Shown one piece after another: positions 15,730 to 22,297 of a stretch of 22,565 nt of DNA; positions within the stretch are counted from its first letter, which is position 1, and each line of letters begins with the position of its first letter. The stretch covers positions 1-22,565 of the forward strand of contig JAFTBT010000089.1 in the NCBI GenBank assembly GCA_017455085.1, given 5' to 3'. Under the pieces are notes generated by a model. It was not told the origin of the DNA and made no database searches. It saw only the letters and a list, made by a program, of their open reading frames with translations. The translations under genes and the position numbers were made by a program. Source of the stretch: Synergistaceae bacterium. GTDB lineage: Bacteria > Synergistota > Synergistia > Synergistales > Aminobacteriaceae.

Positions 15730-16259
15730 GGCACTGGAGCTAGCCACACCGCCCACACGTTGCAGACTGCATGATAAATTATCGAGGGCAACACCGATTT
15801 TCCCCTGTGCCTCAGAATCGCCATCACCAGACCCGGAAAAAATGTCGCTACCCTCAGCCAGCCGGTCAACACCACCAAATGACTCAATGCGAATAACAAC
15901 GTAGCTGTGAATATCCCTGCATATATGCCTATCTTGCGGGTCAGAATCGTTTGCAGCCACCCACGATAAAATGTCTCCTCAATGAATGCTGCTGCTATCC
16001 CTCCGCCGAGCTGATCCAGTGCTGTCCACAGTCCGGGATGCTTCAAGCCACGTCCACCCCATTCGTACGGCCAGTAAAACGTTATCACCGTCAACGGAAT
16101 CAGAGTCACCGCAAGTGCTATCACCACATCACGCTTCGAGTCACTCGTCAGAAACCACTTCAGGCCGTAATCAGCTTCACTTTCTCCGCGCCGCCTGCAC
16201 CACTCATACGGAAAATACAGCATGAATGACGCCACAACTAGCCCGATTACTATGCTCAT
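15726..16259 (-). CDS. CPBP-family (CAAX/Abi) intramembrane glutamic protease
   Basis: This 177-residue multi-pass membrane protein has the catalytic motifs of the CPBP family: EETFYR (Glu94-Glu95, Arg99), His127 in LSHLVV, and His163 with Asn167 in YHAVCN. A PYEW tetrapeptide occurs twice (17-20 and 64-67), in each case next to a basic patch. At 177 aa it is shorter than typical CAAX proteases (220-300). That is reminiscent of the compact CPBP proteases dedicated to C-terminal sorting signals, including one described for Synergistota (Synerg-CTERM). The match to that subgroup is inference. Start ATG 16259-16257 comes one base after the stop of the 91-aa membrane protein, and the stop overlaps the exported-protein start, so the three genes form one operon. 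Confidence 0.85.
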   Translation of the reverse strand: MSIVIGLVVASFMLYFPYEWCRRRGESEADYGLKWFLTSDSKRDVVIALAVTLIPLTVITFYWPYEWGGRGLKHPGLWTALDQLGGGIAAAFIEETFYRGWLQTILTRKIGIYAGIFTATLLFALSHLVVLTGWLRVATFFPGLVMAILRHRGKSVLPSIIYHAVCNVWAVWLAPVP

Positions 16260-16260
16260 C

Positions 16261-16536
16261 CTAAAGTACTTTCACTGCGTCCTGCAAAAACTGGAATGCA
16301 CTGTTTATGTATGTCGAAATCTGGAACCTGTTCACGTAGAGTGTCGCAGAGACCTTCCACAGCATAATTATCACCGGAACTGCTACGATGACTGCGCCGG
16401 TCTTGTAGAGTATCTTTGCTGGAACTTTGCCCCACTTCTCGAAAAGCTGATCCACCAGCCAGCCCATCACCATAAATGCAAAGCCCAGTATCCATATTGC
16501 TAGGCCAAGTACTACCTGAGTGTTTACGATGCGCAA
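16261..16536 (-). CDS. Small two-helix membrane protein of unknown function
   Basis: This 91-residue protein has two likely membrane helices, about 8-28 (VLGLAIWILGFAFMVMGWLV) and 46-62 (TGAVIVAVPVIIMLWKV). A short basic loop lies between them and an amphipathic C-terminus follows. The start is TTG at 16536, nine bases after GGAG. An overlapping frame that begins with ATG nearer the SD encodes a hydrophilic, unlikely product. The stop is one base before the CPBP protease ATG, and a good promoter stands just upstream. It is probably a partner or stabiliser of the protease, but nothing in the sequence identifies it. Confidence 0.7.
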   Translation of the reverse strand: MRIVNTQVVLGLAIWILGFAFMVMGWLVDQLFEKWGKVPAKILYKTGAVIVAVPVIIMLWKVSATLYVNRFQISTYINSAFQFLQDAVKVL

Positions 16537-16584
16537 AATACATCACTCCGTAATCTGAATAAGTGTTGTGTGAAATTAACGATT

Positions 16585-16613
16585 ATTATACGGTAAAAAT
16601 TGATATGTGCTAA
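16585..16613 (-). promoter_or_regulatory. Promoter of the membrane protein-CPBP-exported protein operon
   Basis: On the minus strand TTAGCA (16613-16608), a 17-bp spacer and a perfect TATAAT (16590-16585) give a good sigma-70-type promoter about 50 bp before the TTG start. It overlaps the divergent ppiC promoter region. Confidence 0.6.
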
Positions 16614-16629
16614 ACTTTGCGGGTACAAA
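16600..16629 (+). promoter_or_regulatory. Probable promoter of the PpiC-type foldase gene
   Basis: TTGATA (16600-16605) and TACAAA (16624-16629) are separated by 18 bp, about 30 nt before the ATG. It shares bases with the divergent promoter, so the two may compete. Confidence 0.4.
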
Positions 16630-16658
16630 AATTCATTCATTAACAGGAGGATTTATTT

Positions 16659-17474
16659 ATGACCCGAAAAATCTTAACAGCCTTTATTCTTGTGGTTGCC
16701 CTTGCCGGGATGGCATTTGCAGCAGATGCAGACAAAGTAGTCGCACGCGTCAACAGTGAGGACATTACAGAAAGTGAACTGCTGGACTTCATCAAGCCGT
16801 TCGGTCAGCAGGCTATGATGCTCTACGGTACGGAACAGGGCCGCAAGATGATTCTGGATGACGTTATCACCATGAGGCTCTATGCGCTCGACGGGGAAGC
16901 TCAGAATCTTGACGATGACCCGGAGTTTAAGGCACAGTTGGCAACAGCAAGAAGGGCTATGCTTGCTCAGGCAGCTATGAGGAAAATGATTGAGAACCTG
17001 ACTGTGAGCGATGACGAGGCACAGAAATTCTACGCGGAAAACCAGAATATGTTCATGCAGCAGGAAAGAGTCCATGCTAGGCATATTCTGGTCAGTGGAG
17101 ACGAGACGCTGGCAAAAGTTCAGGAGGCTCTGAAGGCCGGGAAGTCGTTTGACGCGGTGGCTAGAGAGTACTCGATGGACCCGGGCAGCGCACAGAATGG
17201 TGGAGACTTGGGAGAATTTCCGCGCGGAGTTATGGTGCCGGAGTTTGAGAAAGCAGCTTTTGACCTCAAGAACCCGGGAGAAGTGTCAGAGCCAGTAAAA
17301 ACTCAGTTCGGGTGGCATATCATCAAGCTGGAGGAGCGTATTCCGGAGAGGACTGCACCGTTTGAGGAAGTGAAGCCGAGAATCTTGCAGGAACTCAGAG
17401 AGCAGAAGACCCAGCAGATTTTGCAGGACAGAGCGAAGGAGCTTGAGGGGCTGTATAAAGTCGAGAGGTTTTAG
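16659..17474 (+). CDS. Exported peptidyl-prolyl cis-trans isomerase, PpiC/parvulin type (SurA/PrsA-like)
   Basis: This 271-residue envelope foldase has a signal peptide (1-21, cut expected after AFA). An N-terminal helical chaperone region (about 27-130) follows, then one parvulin domain (about 136-227). The parvulin marks are clear: ERVHARHILV, FDAVAREYSMDPGSAQNGGDLGEFPRG, MVPEFEKAAFDL and TQFGWHIIKLEER. A charged helix closes the protein. There is a single parvulin domain, unlike the two of E. coli SurA, and no lipobox as in PrsA. ATG 16659 follows AGGAGG with an 8-base spacer. It is monocistronic: the next gene, argH, is convergent. With LptA and the cell-wall genes it contributes to envelope assembly. 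Confidence 0.92.
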   Translation: MTRKILTAFILVVALAGMAFAADADKVVARVNSEDITESELLDFIKPFGQQAMMLYGTEQGRKMILDDVITMRLYALDGEAQNLDDDPEFKAQLATARRAMLAQAAMRKMIENLTVSDDEAQKFYAENQNMFMQQERVHARHILVSGDETLAKVQEALKAGKSFDAVAREYSMDPGSAQNGGDLGEFPRGVMVPEFEKAAFDLKNPGEVSEPVKTQFGWHIIKLEERIPERTAPFEEVKPRILQELREQKTQQILQDRAKELEGLYKVERF

Positions 17475-17477
17475 CGC

Positions 17478-17510
17478 AAAAAAATACCCTCCGCACAAAA
17501 CGGGGGGTAT
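17478..17510 (-). terminator. Intrinsic terminator after argH
   Basis: ATACCCTCCG (17484-17493) pairs with CGGGGGGTAT (17501-17510): 10 bp with one G-T, 7-base loop. On the minus strand it is followed by seven T, so it ends argH. It lies between convergent ppiC and argH stops. The plus-strand side lacks a T-run, so it would stop ppiC transcripts less well. Confidence 0.85.
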
Positions 17511-17514
17511 ATCC

Positions 17515-18870
17515 TTATCTCAGTCTTTCTTCAGCGTCACGAATCTGCATCTCTACCTGCGCAAAACCCGTCCCGCCATAAACATCCCTCCGCTTCACAC
17601 TCTGCTCCACACTCAGAATCTCCATCACTCCAGCGTCAATACCGTGCTCCCTCCACTGCTCAGCCGTCAGCTCACTAAATGCCACATCATGCTCTATACA
17701 CCACCCCACAAGCCTGCCCACTATCGCGTGCGCATCCCTAAACGCTACTCCCTTCACCACCAAATACTCCGCTATGTCCGTCGCAAGAGCATACCCCTTC
17801 CCGAAACCTGCAAGAGCTTTCGCTTCGTCAACGTCAATTTTCGCCAGCAGTGCCGCCATCACTCGCGCTACACTCTCCACCGTATCCACTGAGTTCCACA
17901 ATCCGCGCTTATCCTCCTGCAAATCACGGTTATACGTCATCGGCAGCCCCTTCAGGTTCATCATCAGGTCTATCATGTTCCCGACTACTTGGCCGGTCTT
18001 TCCGCGCGCAAGCTCCAAAACGTCAGGATTCTTCTTCTGCGGCATCATGCTCGACCCCGTACAGAACTCATCAGGCAGCACGATAAACCCGAACTCCTGC
18101 GTGTTCCATGTTATCAGGTCCGTACACAGCCTCGATACGTGAATCATGAACGTACTCGCAAAATGGTGGTAGTCCATCATGTAGTCGCGACTTGCTACAC
18201 TGTCAAGGCTATTTCGTGTCGGGTGCGCAAAACCCAATAGCTCACTGGTGATTTCCCGGTCTATCGGGAACGTTGACCCCGCCAATGCTCCAGCTCCTAA
18301 CGGGCACTCATCCAGAGACACCAGCGCAAACTTCAGGCGTTCCACATCACGCGAAAATGCCTCATGCCACGAAAGCCAGTAATGCCCCAGTGATATCGGC
18401 TGTGCCTGCTGCATGTGCGTGTACCCGGGAATTATTGTGCGTAGGTGCCTGCGGGCGTTTTCCCTGAGGACAGAGAGCAATTCGTGAAGGTCATTGCTGA
18501 GTGACTGGAGGCGTGTGCGCAAGTATATGCGTGTTGTCGTGGCGACTTGGTCGTTGCGGGAACGGGCAGTGTGTAGCTTTGCACCGAGAGGCTCTATTTC
18601 CGTGAGTCTGGCCTCGATGTTCATGTGTACATCCTCAAGCGATTCTGAAGGCGTGAAGTTCCCGGAATGTATCTCCGTGAGGACTTGCGCGAGTCCTGCC
18701 TGAATCTTGGCGGCTTCGTCGGGAGTGAGCAGGCCGGTTTTTGCGAGCATCTTGACGTGAGCGGTGCTGCCCTGGATGTCGGCTTCGTACATTCTCCAGT
18801 CGATATCCAGAGATTGCGTGAAGTCCTGTACTATTTTTGCGGTGTCGTGTTTGAATCTGCCATGCCACAT
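17515..18870 (-). CDS. argH: Argininosuccinate lyase
   Basis: This 451-residue cytoplasmic homotetramer splits argininosuccinate into arginine and fumarate, the last step of arginine synthesis. Motifs: TARSRNDQV (101-109), YTHMQQAQP (150-158, with His152), and the fumarase/aspartase signature TGSSMMPQKKNPD (271-283) carrying the catalytic serine loop. Length is near the usual 455-465. The start is the ATG at 18868-18870, nine bases after AGGAG. An ATG three codons earlier directly abuts the SD and is unlikely. No other arg gene is nearby, so it stands alone between the terminator downstream and a repeat-bearing promoter gap upstream. Fumarate from this reaction is the substrate of FumC in the same window, but the genes are not co-transcribed. 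Confidence 0.96.
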   Translation of the reverse strand: MWHGRFKHDTAKIVQDFTQSLDIDWRMYEADIQGSTAHVKMLAKTGLLTPDEAAKIQAGLAQVLTEIHSGNFTPSESLEDVHMNIEARLTEIEPLGAKLHTARSRNDQVATTTRIYLRTRLQSLSNDLHELLSVLRENARRHLRTIIPGYTHMQQAQPISLGHYWLSWHEAFSRDVERLKFALVSLDECPLGAGALAGSTFPIDREITSELLGFAHPTRNSLDSVASRDYMMDYHHFASTFMIHVSRLCTDLITWNTQEFGFIVLPDEFCTGSSMMPQKKNPDVLELARGKTGQVVGNMIDLMMNLKGLPMTYNRDLQEDKRGLWNSVDTVESVARVMAALLAKIDVDEAKALAGFGKGYALATDIAEYLVVKGVAFRDAHAIVGRLVGWCIEHDVAFSELTAEQWREHGIDAGVMEILSVEQSVKRRDVYGGTGFAQVEMQIRDAEERLR

Positions 18871-18892
18871 AATTATCATCTCCTGTGCTGAG

Positions 18893-18901
18893 ATTGTAGC
18901 A
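18893..18901 (-). promoter_or_regulatory. Extended -10 of argH
   Basis: TGC-TACAAT reads on the minus strand 22 bases before the argH ATG. The -35 region is weak and lies in the TTTTCTGAAACAC element that is duplicated at 18984-18996. No ARG box was recognised with confidence. Confidence 0.4.
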
Positions 18902-18932
18902 TTTAGTGTTTCAGAAAAGTATTTGCTTTGTG

Positions 18933-18992
18933 TTGTGAATGCAGTGTTGATATTGTTGGTGCAGTGTTGATATTGTGAATGATGTGTTTCAG
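18933..18992. repeat. 20-bp tandem repeat, three copies, upstream of argH
   Basis: Units start at 18933, 18953 and 18973. Units 1 and 2 share GTGCAGTGTTGATA-type ends, with 16 or 17 of 20 positions equal. Unit 3 repeats the TTGTGAATG start of unit 1, then diverges. A separate 13-bp direct repeat, GTGTTTCAGAAAA, flanks the array at 18906-18918 and 18984-18996. Confidence 0.75.
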
Positions 18993-19021
18993 AAAAAATT
19001 GCCCCCTGTTTTTAGGGAGCA
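18993..19021 (-). terminator. Intrinsic terminator after the sugar aminotransferase gene
   Basis: On the minus strand TGCTCCCT (19021-19014), a 6-base loop and AGGGGGCA (19007-19000) form an 8-bp stem with one G-T. It is followed by ATTTTTTC. It lies 30 bp after the stop codon and separates this operon from argH. Confidence 0.85.
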
Positions 19022-19050
19022 TTATTGTCATCGCAATTTATGTGTGTACG

Positions 19051-20190
19051 TTATGCCTTCGTGAAAAACTCCGCTATCCCCTTCACAAGCTCTTCTTGCT
19101 CTTCGGACGTAATTCCCGGAAATATCGGCAGTGCTATAACCTCACGCGTCAACTTCTCACTCACAGGAAAATCTCCCTCATGATACCCCAAGTACCTGAA
19201 ACATGGCTGCAAGTGCAAACTCAGCGGATAATACACCCTCACCGAAACACCTCGCTCCTCAAGCCACGCCATCAGCTCATCACGACGCTCCTTCACACGC
19301 ACAACATACTGGTGCCAAATATGCACATTCCCCGCCATTTCTTCAGGAACACTCACAAACTCGTGCAGCCCCTCCACTTTGAACAACAGCTTGTAGTACT
19401 CTGCTGCCTTCCTTCTCTGCTCGTTCCATTCGTCCAGATGCCGCAGCTTAATGTCCAGTATCGCCGCCTGCAACCCATCTAGCCGCGAATTTATCCCTAT
19501 CTCATCGTGATAGTACGTCCTCCCTGAGCCATGCACTCGAAGCCTCCGCAATCTATCTGCTGTCTCTGGTTCACGAGCTACTACCATTCCGCCGTCTCCA
19601 CAGCCTCCGAGATTCTTCGTCGGGAAAAACGAATAGCACCCCATATCTCCCACACATCCCGCTCGCGTAAGCTCATCCCCCACGCGCCTACATGCTCCGA
19701 ATGCCTGTGCTGCATCCTCCACAATCTTTATGCCCTTCGCGTGAAGCTGGGGTATCACTTCCTCAAGCGCGCACATCTGCCCGAACAAATGCACCGGCAA
19801 AAATACTTTGGTCTTGCTGGTGATTTTCTTCATTGCAGCGTCTAGGTCTATGCAGTAGCTCACAGGGTCAACATCCACGAATACGGGCACTCCTCCGAGA
19901 CGGGCTATTGCTCCGGATGTCGCGAAGAACGTGAACGGGGTAGTAATCACCTCATCACCGGGCTGGATGTCCGATGCCATTAACGCCAACAACAACGCAT
20001 CTGTTCCGGAAGCGCAACCTATGCATGAGCCTTTTGGTAGCTCCAGATATGTCTCGCAATGTTTCTCGAACATCTCCACTTCTCGGCCAAGTATGAAGCT
20101 CTGGGTGCTGAATACTCGCTCTAGGGCGGTGAACACTTCGGGCTTTATCTCGCTGAATGAACGCTTAAGGTCTAAAATCGGTACTGTCAA
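19051..20190 (-). CDS. DegT/DnrJ/EryC1-family PLP-dependent sugar aminotransferase
   Basis: This 379-residue cytoplasmic enzyme transaminates a keto group on a nucleotide-linked sugar during surface-glycan synthesis. Motifs: ASGTDALLLAL (60-70, PLP phosphate), TPFTFFATSGAI, VEDAAQAFGA (Asp159 for the pyridine nitrogen, Gln162), and SFFPTKNLGG with the PLP Lys192. GDGGMVV and RVHGSGRTYYHDEIGINSRLD follow as in the family. The sugar cannot be inferred. The start is TTG at 20190, eleven bases after GGAG; no closer in-frame ATG exists. It is 39 bp after the phase-variable nucleotidyltransferase and is followed by a terminator, so it is the last gene of that operon. An OFF state of the upstream gene could reduce its expression. 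Confidence 0.92.
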   Translation of the reverse strand: MTVPILDLKRSFSEIKPEVFTALERVFSTQSFILGREVEMFEKHCETYLELPKGSCIGCASGTDALLLALMASDIQPGDEVITTPFTFFATSGAIARLGGVPVFVDVDPVSYCIDLDAAMKKITSKTKVFLPVHLFGQMCALEEVIPQLHAKGIKIVEDAAQAFGACRRVGDELTRAGCVGDMGCYSFFPTKNLGGCGDGGMVVAREPETADRLRRLRVHGSGRTYYHDEIGINSRLDGLQAAILDIKLRHLDEWNEQRRKAAEYYKLLFKVEGLHEFVSVPEEMAGNVHIWHQYVVRVKERRDELMAWLEERGVSVRVYYPLSLHLQPCFRYLGYHEGDFPVSEKLTREVIALPIFPGITSEEQEELVKGIAEFFTKA

Positions 20191-20229
20191 TTACAAATCA
20201 TCTCCTGCAAGAAATTATCACACATGAAC

Positions 20230-20691
20230 TTATATTTTTTGGGAGGCCTTTAGTTTTCCCTTGAGAGCTGTAGTGCTGATACCATGCGTGTAAGGTAGAT
20301 ACTCTATTGCAATGCCCCCCCCCCCAGTCAGCATTTTTGCGTACTTCCTGAACTGCTCTTCCGTCTTCCTGTAACGTTCTGTACCCTTCCAGTCATCACC
20401 GGAAAATAACACGTTAAAGCGGAATTTCTTCAACGCAAGCATCTTGTCGTTAGTGGTCTGCGTGTCAACTAATACAGCATCATCTACGCACCTTAAGGCC
20501 TTCAGTATCCGCACTCTGTCATCCTGAGGAATAACCGGCTCAGTGTGTTTTACGTTCCTGATGTACTCATCATCGCATACTTCCACAATCAGGAAACGGC
20601 ACATAGTTTTACACCGTTCCAGAAGATTCAGATGCCCCACATTAAACATGTCAAACACTCCGCACGTATAACCTATATCGTATTTCTTCAT
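20230..20691 (-). CDS. Cytidylyltransferase/adenylyltransferase-like protein (TagD type) with an 11-G tract
   Basis: This 153-residue nucleotidyltransferase resembles glycerol-3-phosphate or choline-phosphate cytidylyltransferases, which activate a phosphorylated polyol with CTP. Motifs: GVFDMFNVGHLNLLERCK (11-28), RCVDDAVLVD, SGDDWKGTERY (97-107) and the late YTHGISTT (134-141). The first His of the HxGH site is Asn17 here (NVGH), while His20 is kept. The 11 G at 20315-20325 encode GGGG (123-126), placed before the essential ISTT block. One base fewer stops translation three codons later; one more replaces the last 27 residues and ends just before the next gene. The ATG at 20691 follows GGGGGC; the GTG just before it overlaps the upstream TAG. 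It is expected to be phase-variable. Confidence 0.85.
   Translation of the reverse strand: MKKYDIGYTCGVFDMFNVGHLNLLERCKTMCRFLIVEVCDDEYIRNVKHTEPVIPQDDRVRILKALRCVDDAVLVDTQTTNDKMLALKKFRFNVLFSGDDWKGTERYRKTEEQFRKYAKMLTGGGGIAIEYLPYTHGISTTALKGKLKASQKI
20315..20325 (-). repeat. Homopolymer of 11 G within a coding region (phase-variation tract)
   Basis: The plus strand reads eleven consecutive C, i.e. eleven G in the coding sense. The tract is in frame as written. It is by far the longest G/C run in the window; the next longest is six. Position about 80 percent through the gene gives a truncated product on slippage. Confidence 0.95.
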
Positions 20692-20693
20692 CA

Positions 20694-21212
20694 CTATTTG
20701 CCCCCAAAGTTCAACACCGTATCACTCTCAGGGTATCCCGTCTCATGCTCCTCAGGCAGCAATTTGTTCGCAGAATACCTTGACCAGTCCACTATACTGC
20801 CCCTGTAGTTCTTGATCTGCGAGGCAGAAAAATGAAACCTCCGTATCAGCGCATCCGCAAACTTCCCCGCCGCTGTCCCTGTGTTGCAGTACAGGATTAT
20901 CGTCTTGCTCTTCACCACTCCCACCTTCGCCAATGCTGCACTCGCCGCAGCTACGTTCAGGTCCTCCAACGGAAAACTTATCGCTCCAGGAATATGTCCG
21001 CCGGGTACTCCAGCCATAGGAGACTGCCCATCAAAATACTCTTCAGGCCGAACATCCACTAACACATACCCGGGTTTGCCTGCATACTCCTTCACGTAAT
21101 CGCTGTCCACGTCCTCAACATGCGGCTCAAATCGCGAATATATCAGCGTCATCATGAACACAAACGCAAATACTACGGGTGCTACTACTTCCAACGGGGG
21201 GTTTTTCTTCAT
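20694..21212 (-). CDS. Membrane-anchored rhodanese-domain protein
   Basis: This 172-residue protein has a single N-terminal helix (about 8-26, VVAPVVFAFVFMMTLIY) that would anchor a periplasmic rhodanese domain (about 33-150). The active-site loop CNTGTAAGK starts with Cys109 after the strand TIILYC. LVDVRPEEYFDG (51-62) and GGHIPGAISFPL (71-82) are the usual CH2 motifs. Sulfur carrier or thiosulfate sulfurtransferase activity is expected, but the partner is unknown. The ATG at 21212 has an AAGGA about 12 bases upstream. The stop overlaps the GTG/ATG of the nucleotidyltransferase, so it leads the three-gene operon. Its link to glycan synthesis is unclear. Confidence 0.85.
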   Translation of the reverse strand: MKKNPPLEVVAPVVFAFVFMMTLIYSRFEPHVEDVDSDYVKEYAGKPGYVLVDVRPEEYFDGQSPMAGVPGGHIPGAISFPLEDLNVAAASAALAKVGVVKSKTIILYCNTGTAAGKFADALIRRFHFSASQIKNYRGSIVDWSRYSANKLLPEEHETGYPESDTVLNFGGK

Positions 21213-21255
21213 GATCGGTTAATGTCCTTTCTCATTGATTTATGGGATTGTGATA

Positions 21256-21261
21256 ATTATA
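21256..21261 (-). promoter_or_regulatory. Possible -10 for the rhodanese-nucleotidyltransferase-aminotransferase operon
   Basis: A perfect TATAAT reads on the minus strand about 43 nt before the rhodanese ATG. The hexamer 17 bp upstream is ATAACT, a weak -35. Confidence 0.4.
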
Positions 21262-21265
21262 CCCC

Positions 21266-21292
21266 TTGCAATTTTTCAAGTTATGCTATAAT
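21266..21292 (+). promoter_or_regulatory. Promoter of miaA-ispH
   Basis: TTGCAA (21266-21271), a 15-bp spacer and an extended -10 TGC-TATAAT (21284-21292) stand 45 nt before the miaA ATG. The spacer is short, but the extended perfect -10 compensates. It rules out the upstream TTG at 21266 as a miaA start. Confidence 0.6.
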
Positions 21293-21337
21293 TCACTTCA
21301 TTCAAATCATTTTGCTCAAGAGGTCGTTAATATTTTC

Positions 21338-22297
21338 ATGAAACGGCAGCCTGTGGTTGCTTTTATCGGAGCTACAGCAGTAGGGAAAACCGCGCTTAGC
21401 TTATCCATCGCAGAGAATTTACACGCTGAAATCATCTCAGTCGATTCGCGTCAGGTGTATCGTTACATGGACGTCGGCACTGATAAGATTTCTCCTGTTC
21501 TACGCCGCGATATTCCTCACCACATGATTGACATCGCAGACCCGGACGAAAAATTCACCGTCTCGGACTTCGCAGAAAAAGCATCCCAAGCCGCTCACAG
21601 AATACTCGCTCGCAAACGCATTCCACTCTTCGTGGGTGGCACTCCGTTCTACTACAACGCACTGTTTCACGGGGTACTCAATGAGGATCTGCCTTCGGAT
21701 GCTGACATTCGCGAAAAGTACGAAGCTCTCGCAAACTCACAGGGGGCTGAACTCCTGCACATGAGGCTCGCTGAAGTTGACCCAGACACCGCAGACAAAC
21801 TCCACAAGAATGACATTCAGAGACTTACACGCGCGCTCGAACTCTGGGACATCACCGGCAAAGCTCCGTCACGAATCTATCAGGAAGGCGCAAAACGTGA
21901 TTATGGCTTTGATGTGCTGTATATCGGGCTGGCGAGGTCTCGTGAAGAATTATTCTCTCGCATAGAGATCCGTCTGGAGCAGGAATTTTCCGAAGGGTTT
22001 CCCGAAGAAGTCAGCTATCTCCTCAGCCACGGCTACGATGAACGGCATAATCCACTCAAGGGCTTAGGCTATCGCGAACTCATAGACTATCACAGAGGGC
22101 AGTTATCGCTTGAGCAGGCACTTGAACAGGCTATCTCACGCACTAAGGCTTTTTGCAGGAGGCAGCAAACGTGGTTCAAGAAATTCGAGCCGGCAATATG
22201 GTTTGATATGTCAGAATCTAATCACGAGGAAGAAATCATAGATATCATTAACAATCACATACACAATCATAACAGCCACGAGGACAGCAACGAATGA
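21338..22297 (+). CDS. miaA: tRNA dimethylallyltransferase
   Basis: MiaA transfers the dimethylallyl group to N6 of adenosine-37 in tRNAs that read UNN codons. The protein is 319 aa from the ATG at 21338, against 316 in E. coli. The P-loop GATAVGKT (11-18), SVDSRQVYRYMDVGTDK with the catalytic Asp, the HHMID segment, VGGTPFYYNAL and the QRLTRALE/GLGYRE blocks are all present. The C-terminus is Glu/Asn/His-rich. The SD (GAGGT, 21320-21324) is 13 bases from ATG, a little long; an in-frame ATT two codons earlier is 7 bases away but not favoured. The stop overlaps the ispH start as ATGA. DMAPP for this enzyme comes from the pathway ending in IspH, a natural pairing. Confidence 0.95.
   Translation: MKRQPVVAFIGATAVGKTALSLSIAENLHAEIISVDSRQVYRYMDVGTDKISPVLRRDIPHHMIDIADPDEKFTVSDFAEKASQAAHRILARKRIPLFVGGTPFYYNALFHGVLNEDLPSDADIREKYEALANSQGAELLHMRLAEVDPDTADKLHKNDIQRLTRALELWDITGKAPSRIYQEGAKRDYGFDVLYIGLARSREELFSRIEIRLEQEFSEGFPEEVSYLLSHGYDERHNPLKGLGYRELIDYHRGQLSLEQALEQAISRTKAFCRRQQTWFKKFEPAIWFDMSESNHEEEIIDIINNHIHNHNSHEDSNE

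Noticed and set aside
15730..15960. Upstream extension of the exported protein by 77 residues
   Set aside because: It would bury a clear signal peptide in the interior and lie within the CPBP protease gene; the ATGA overlap gives a better start.
16256..16546. 96-aa minus-strand frame with an ATG near the SD, overlapping the small membrane protein
   Set aside because: Its product is hydrophilic and low in plausible structure. The alternative TTG frame gives a clean two-helix membrane protein ending one base before the next gene.
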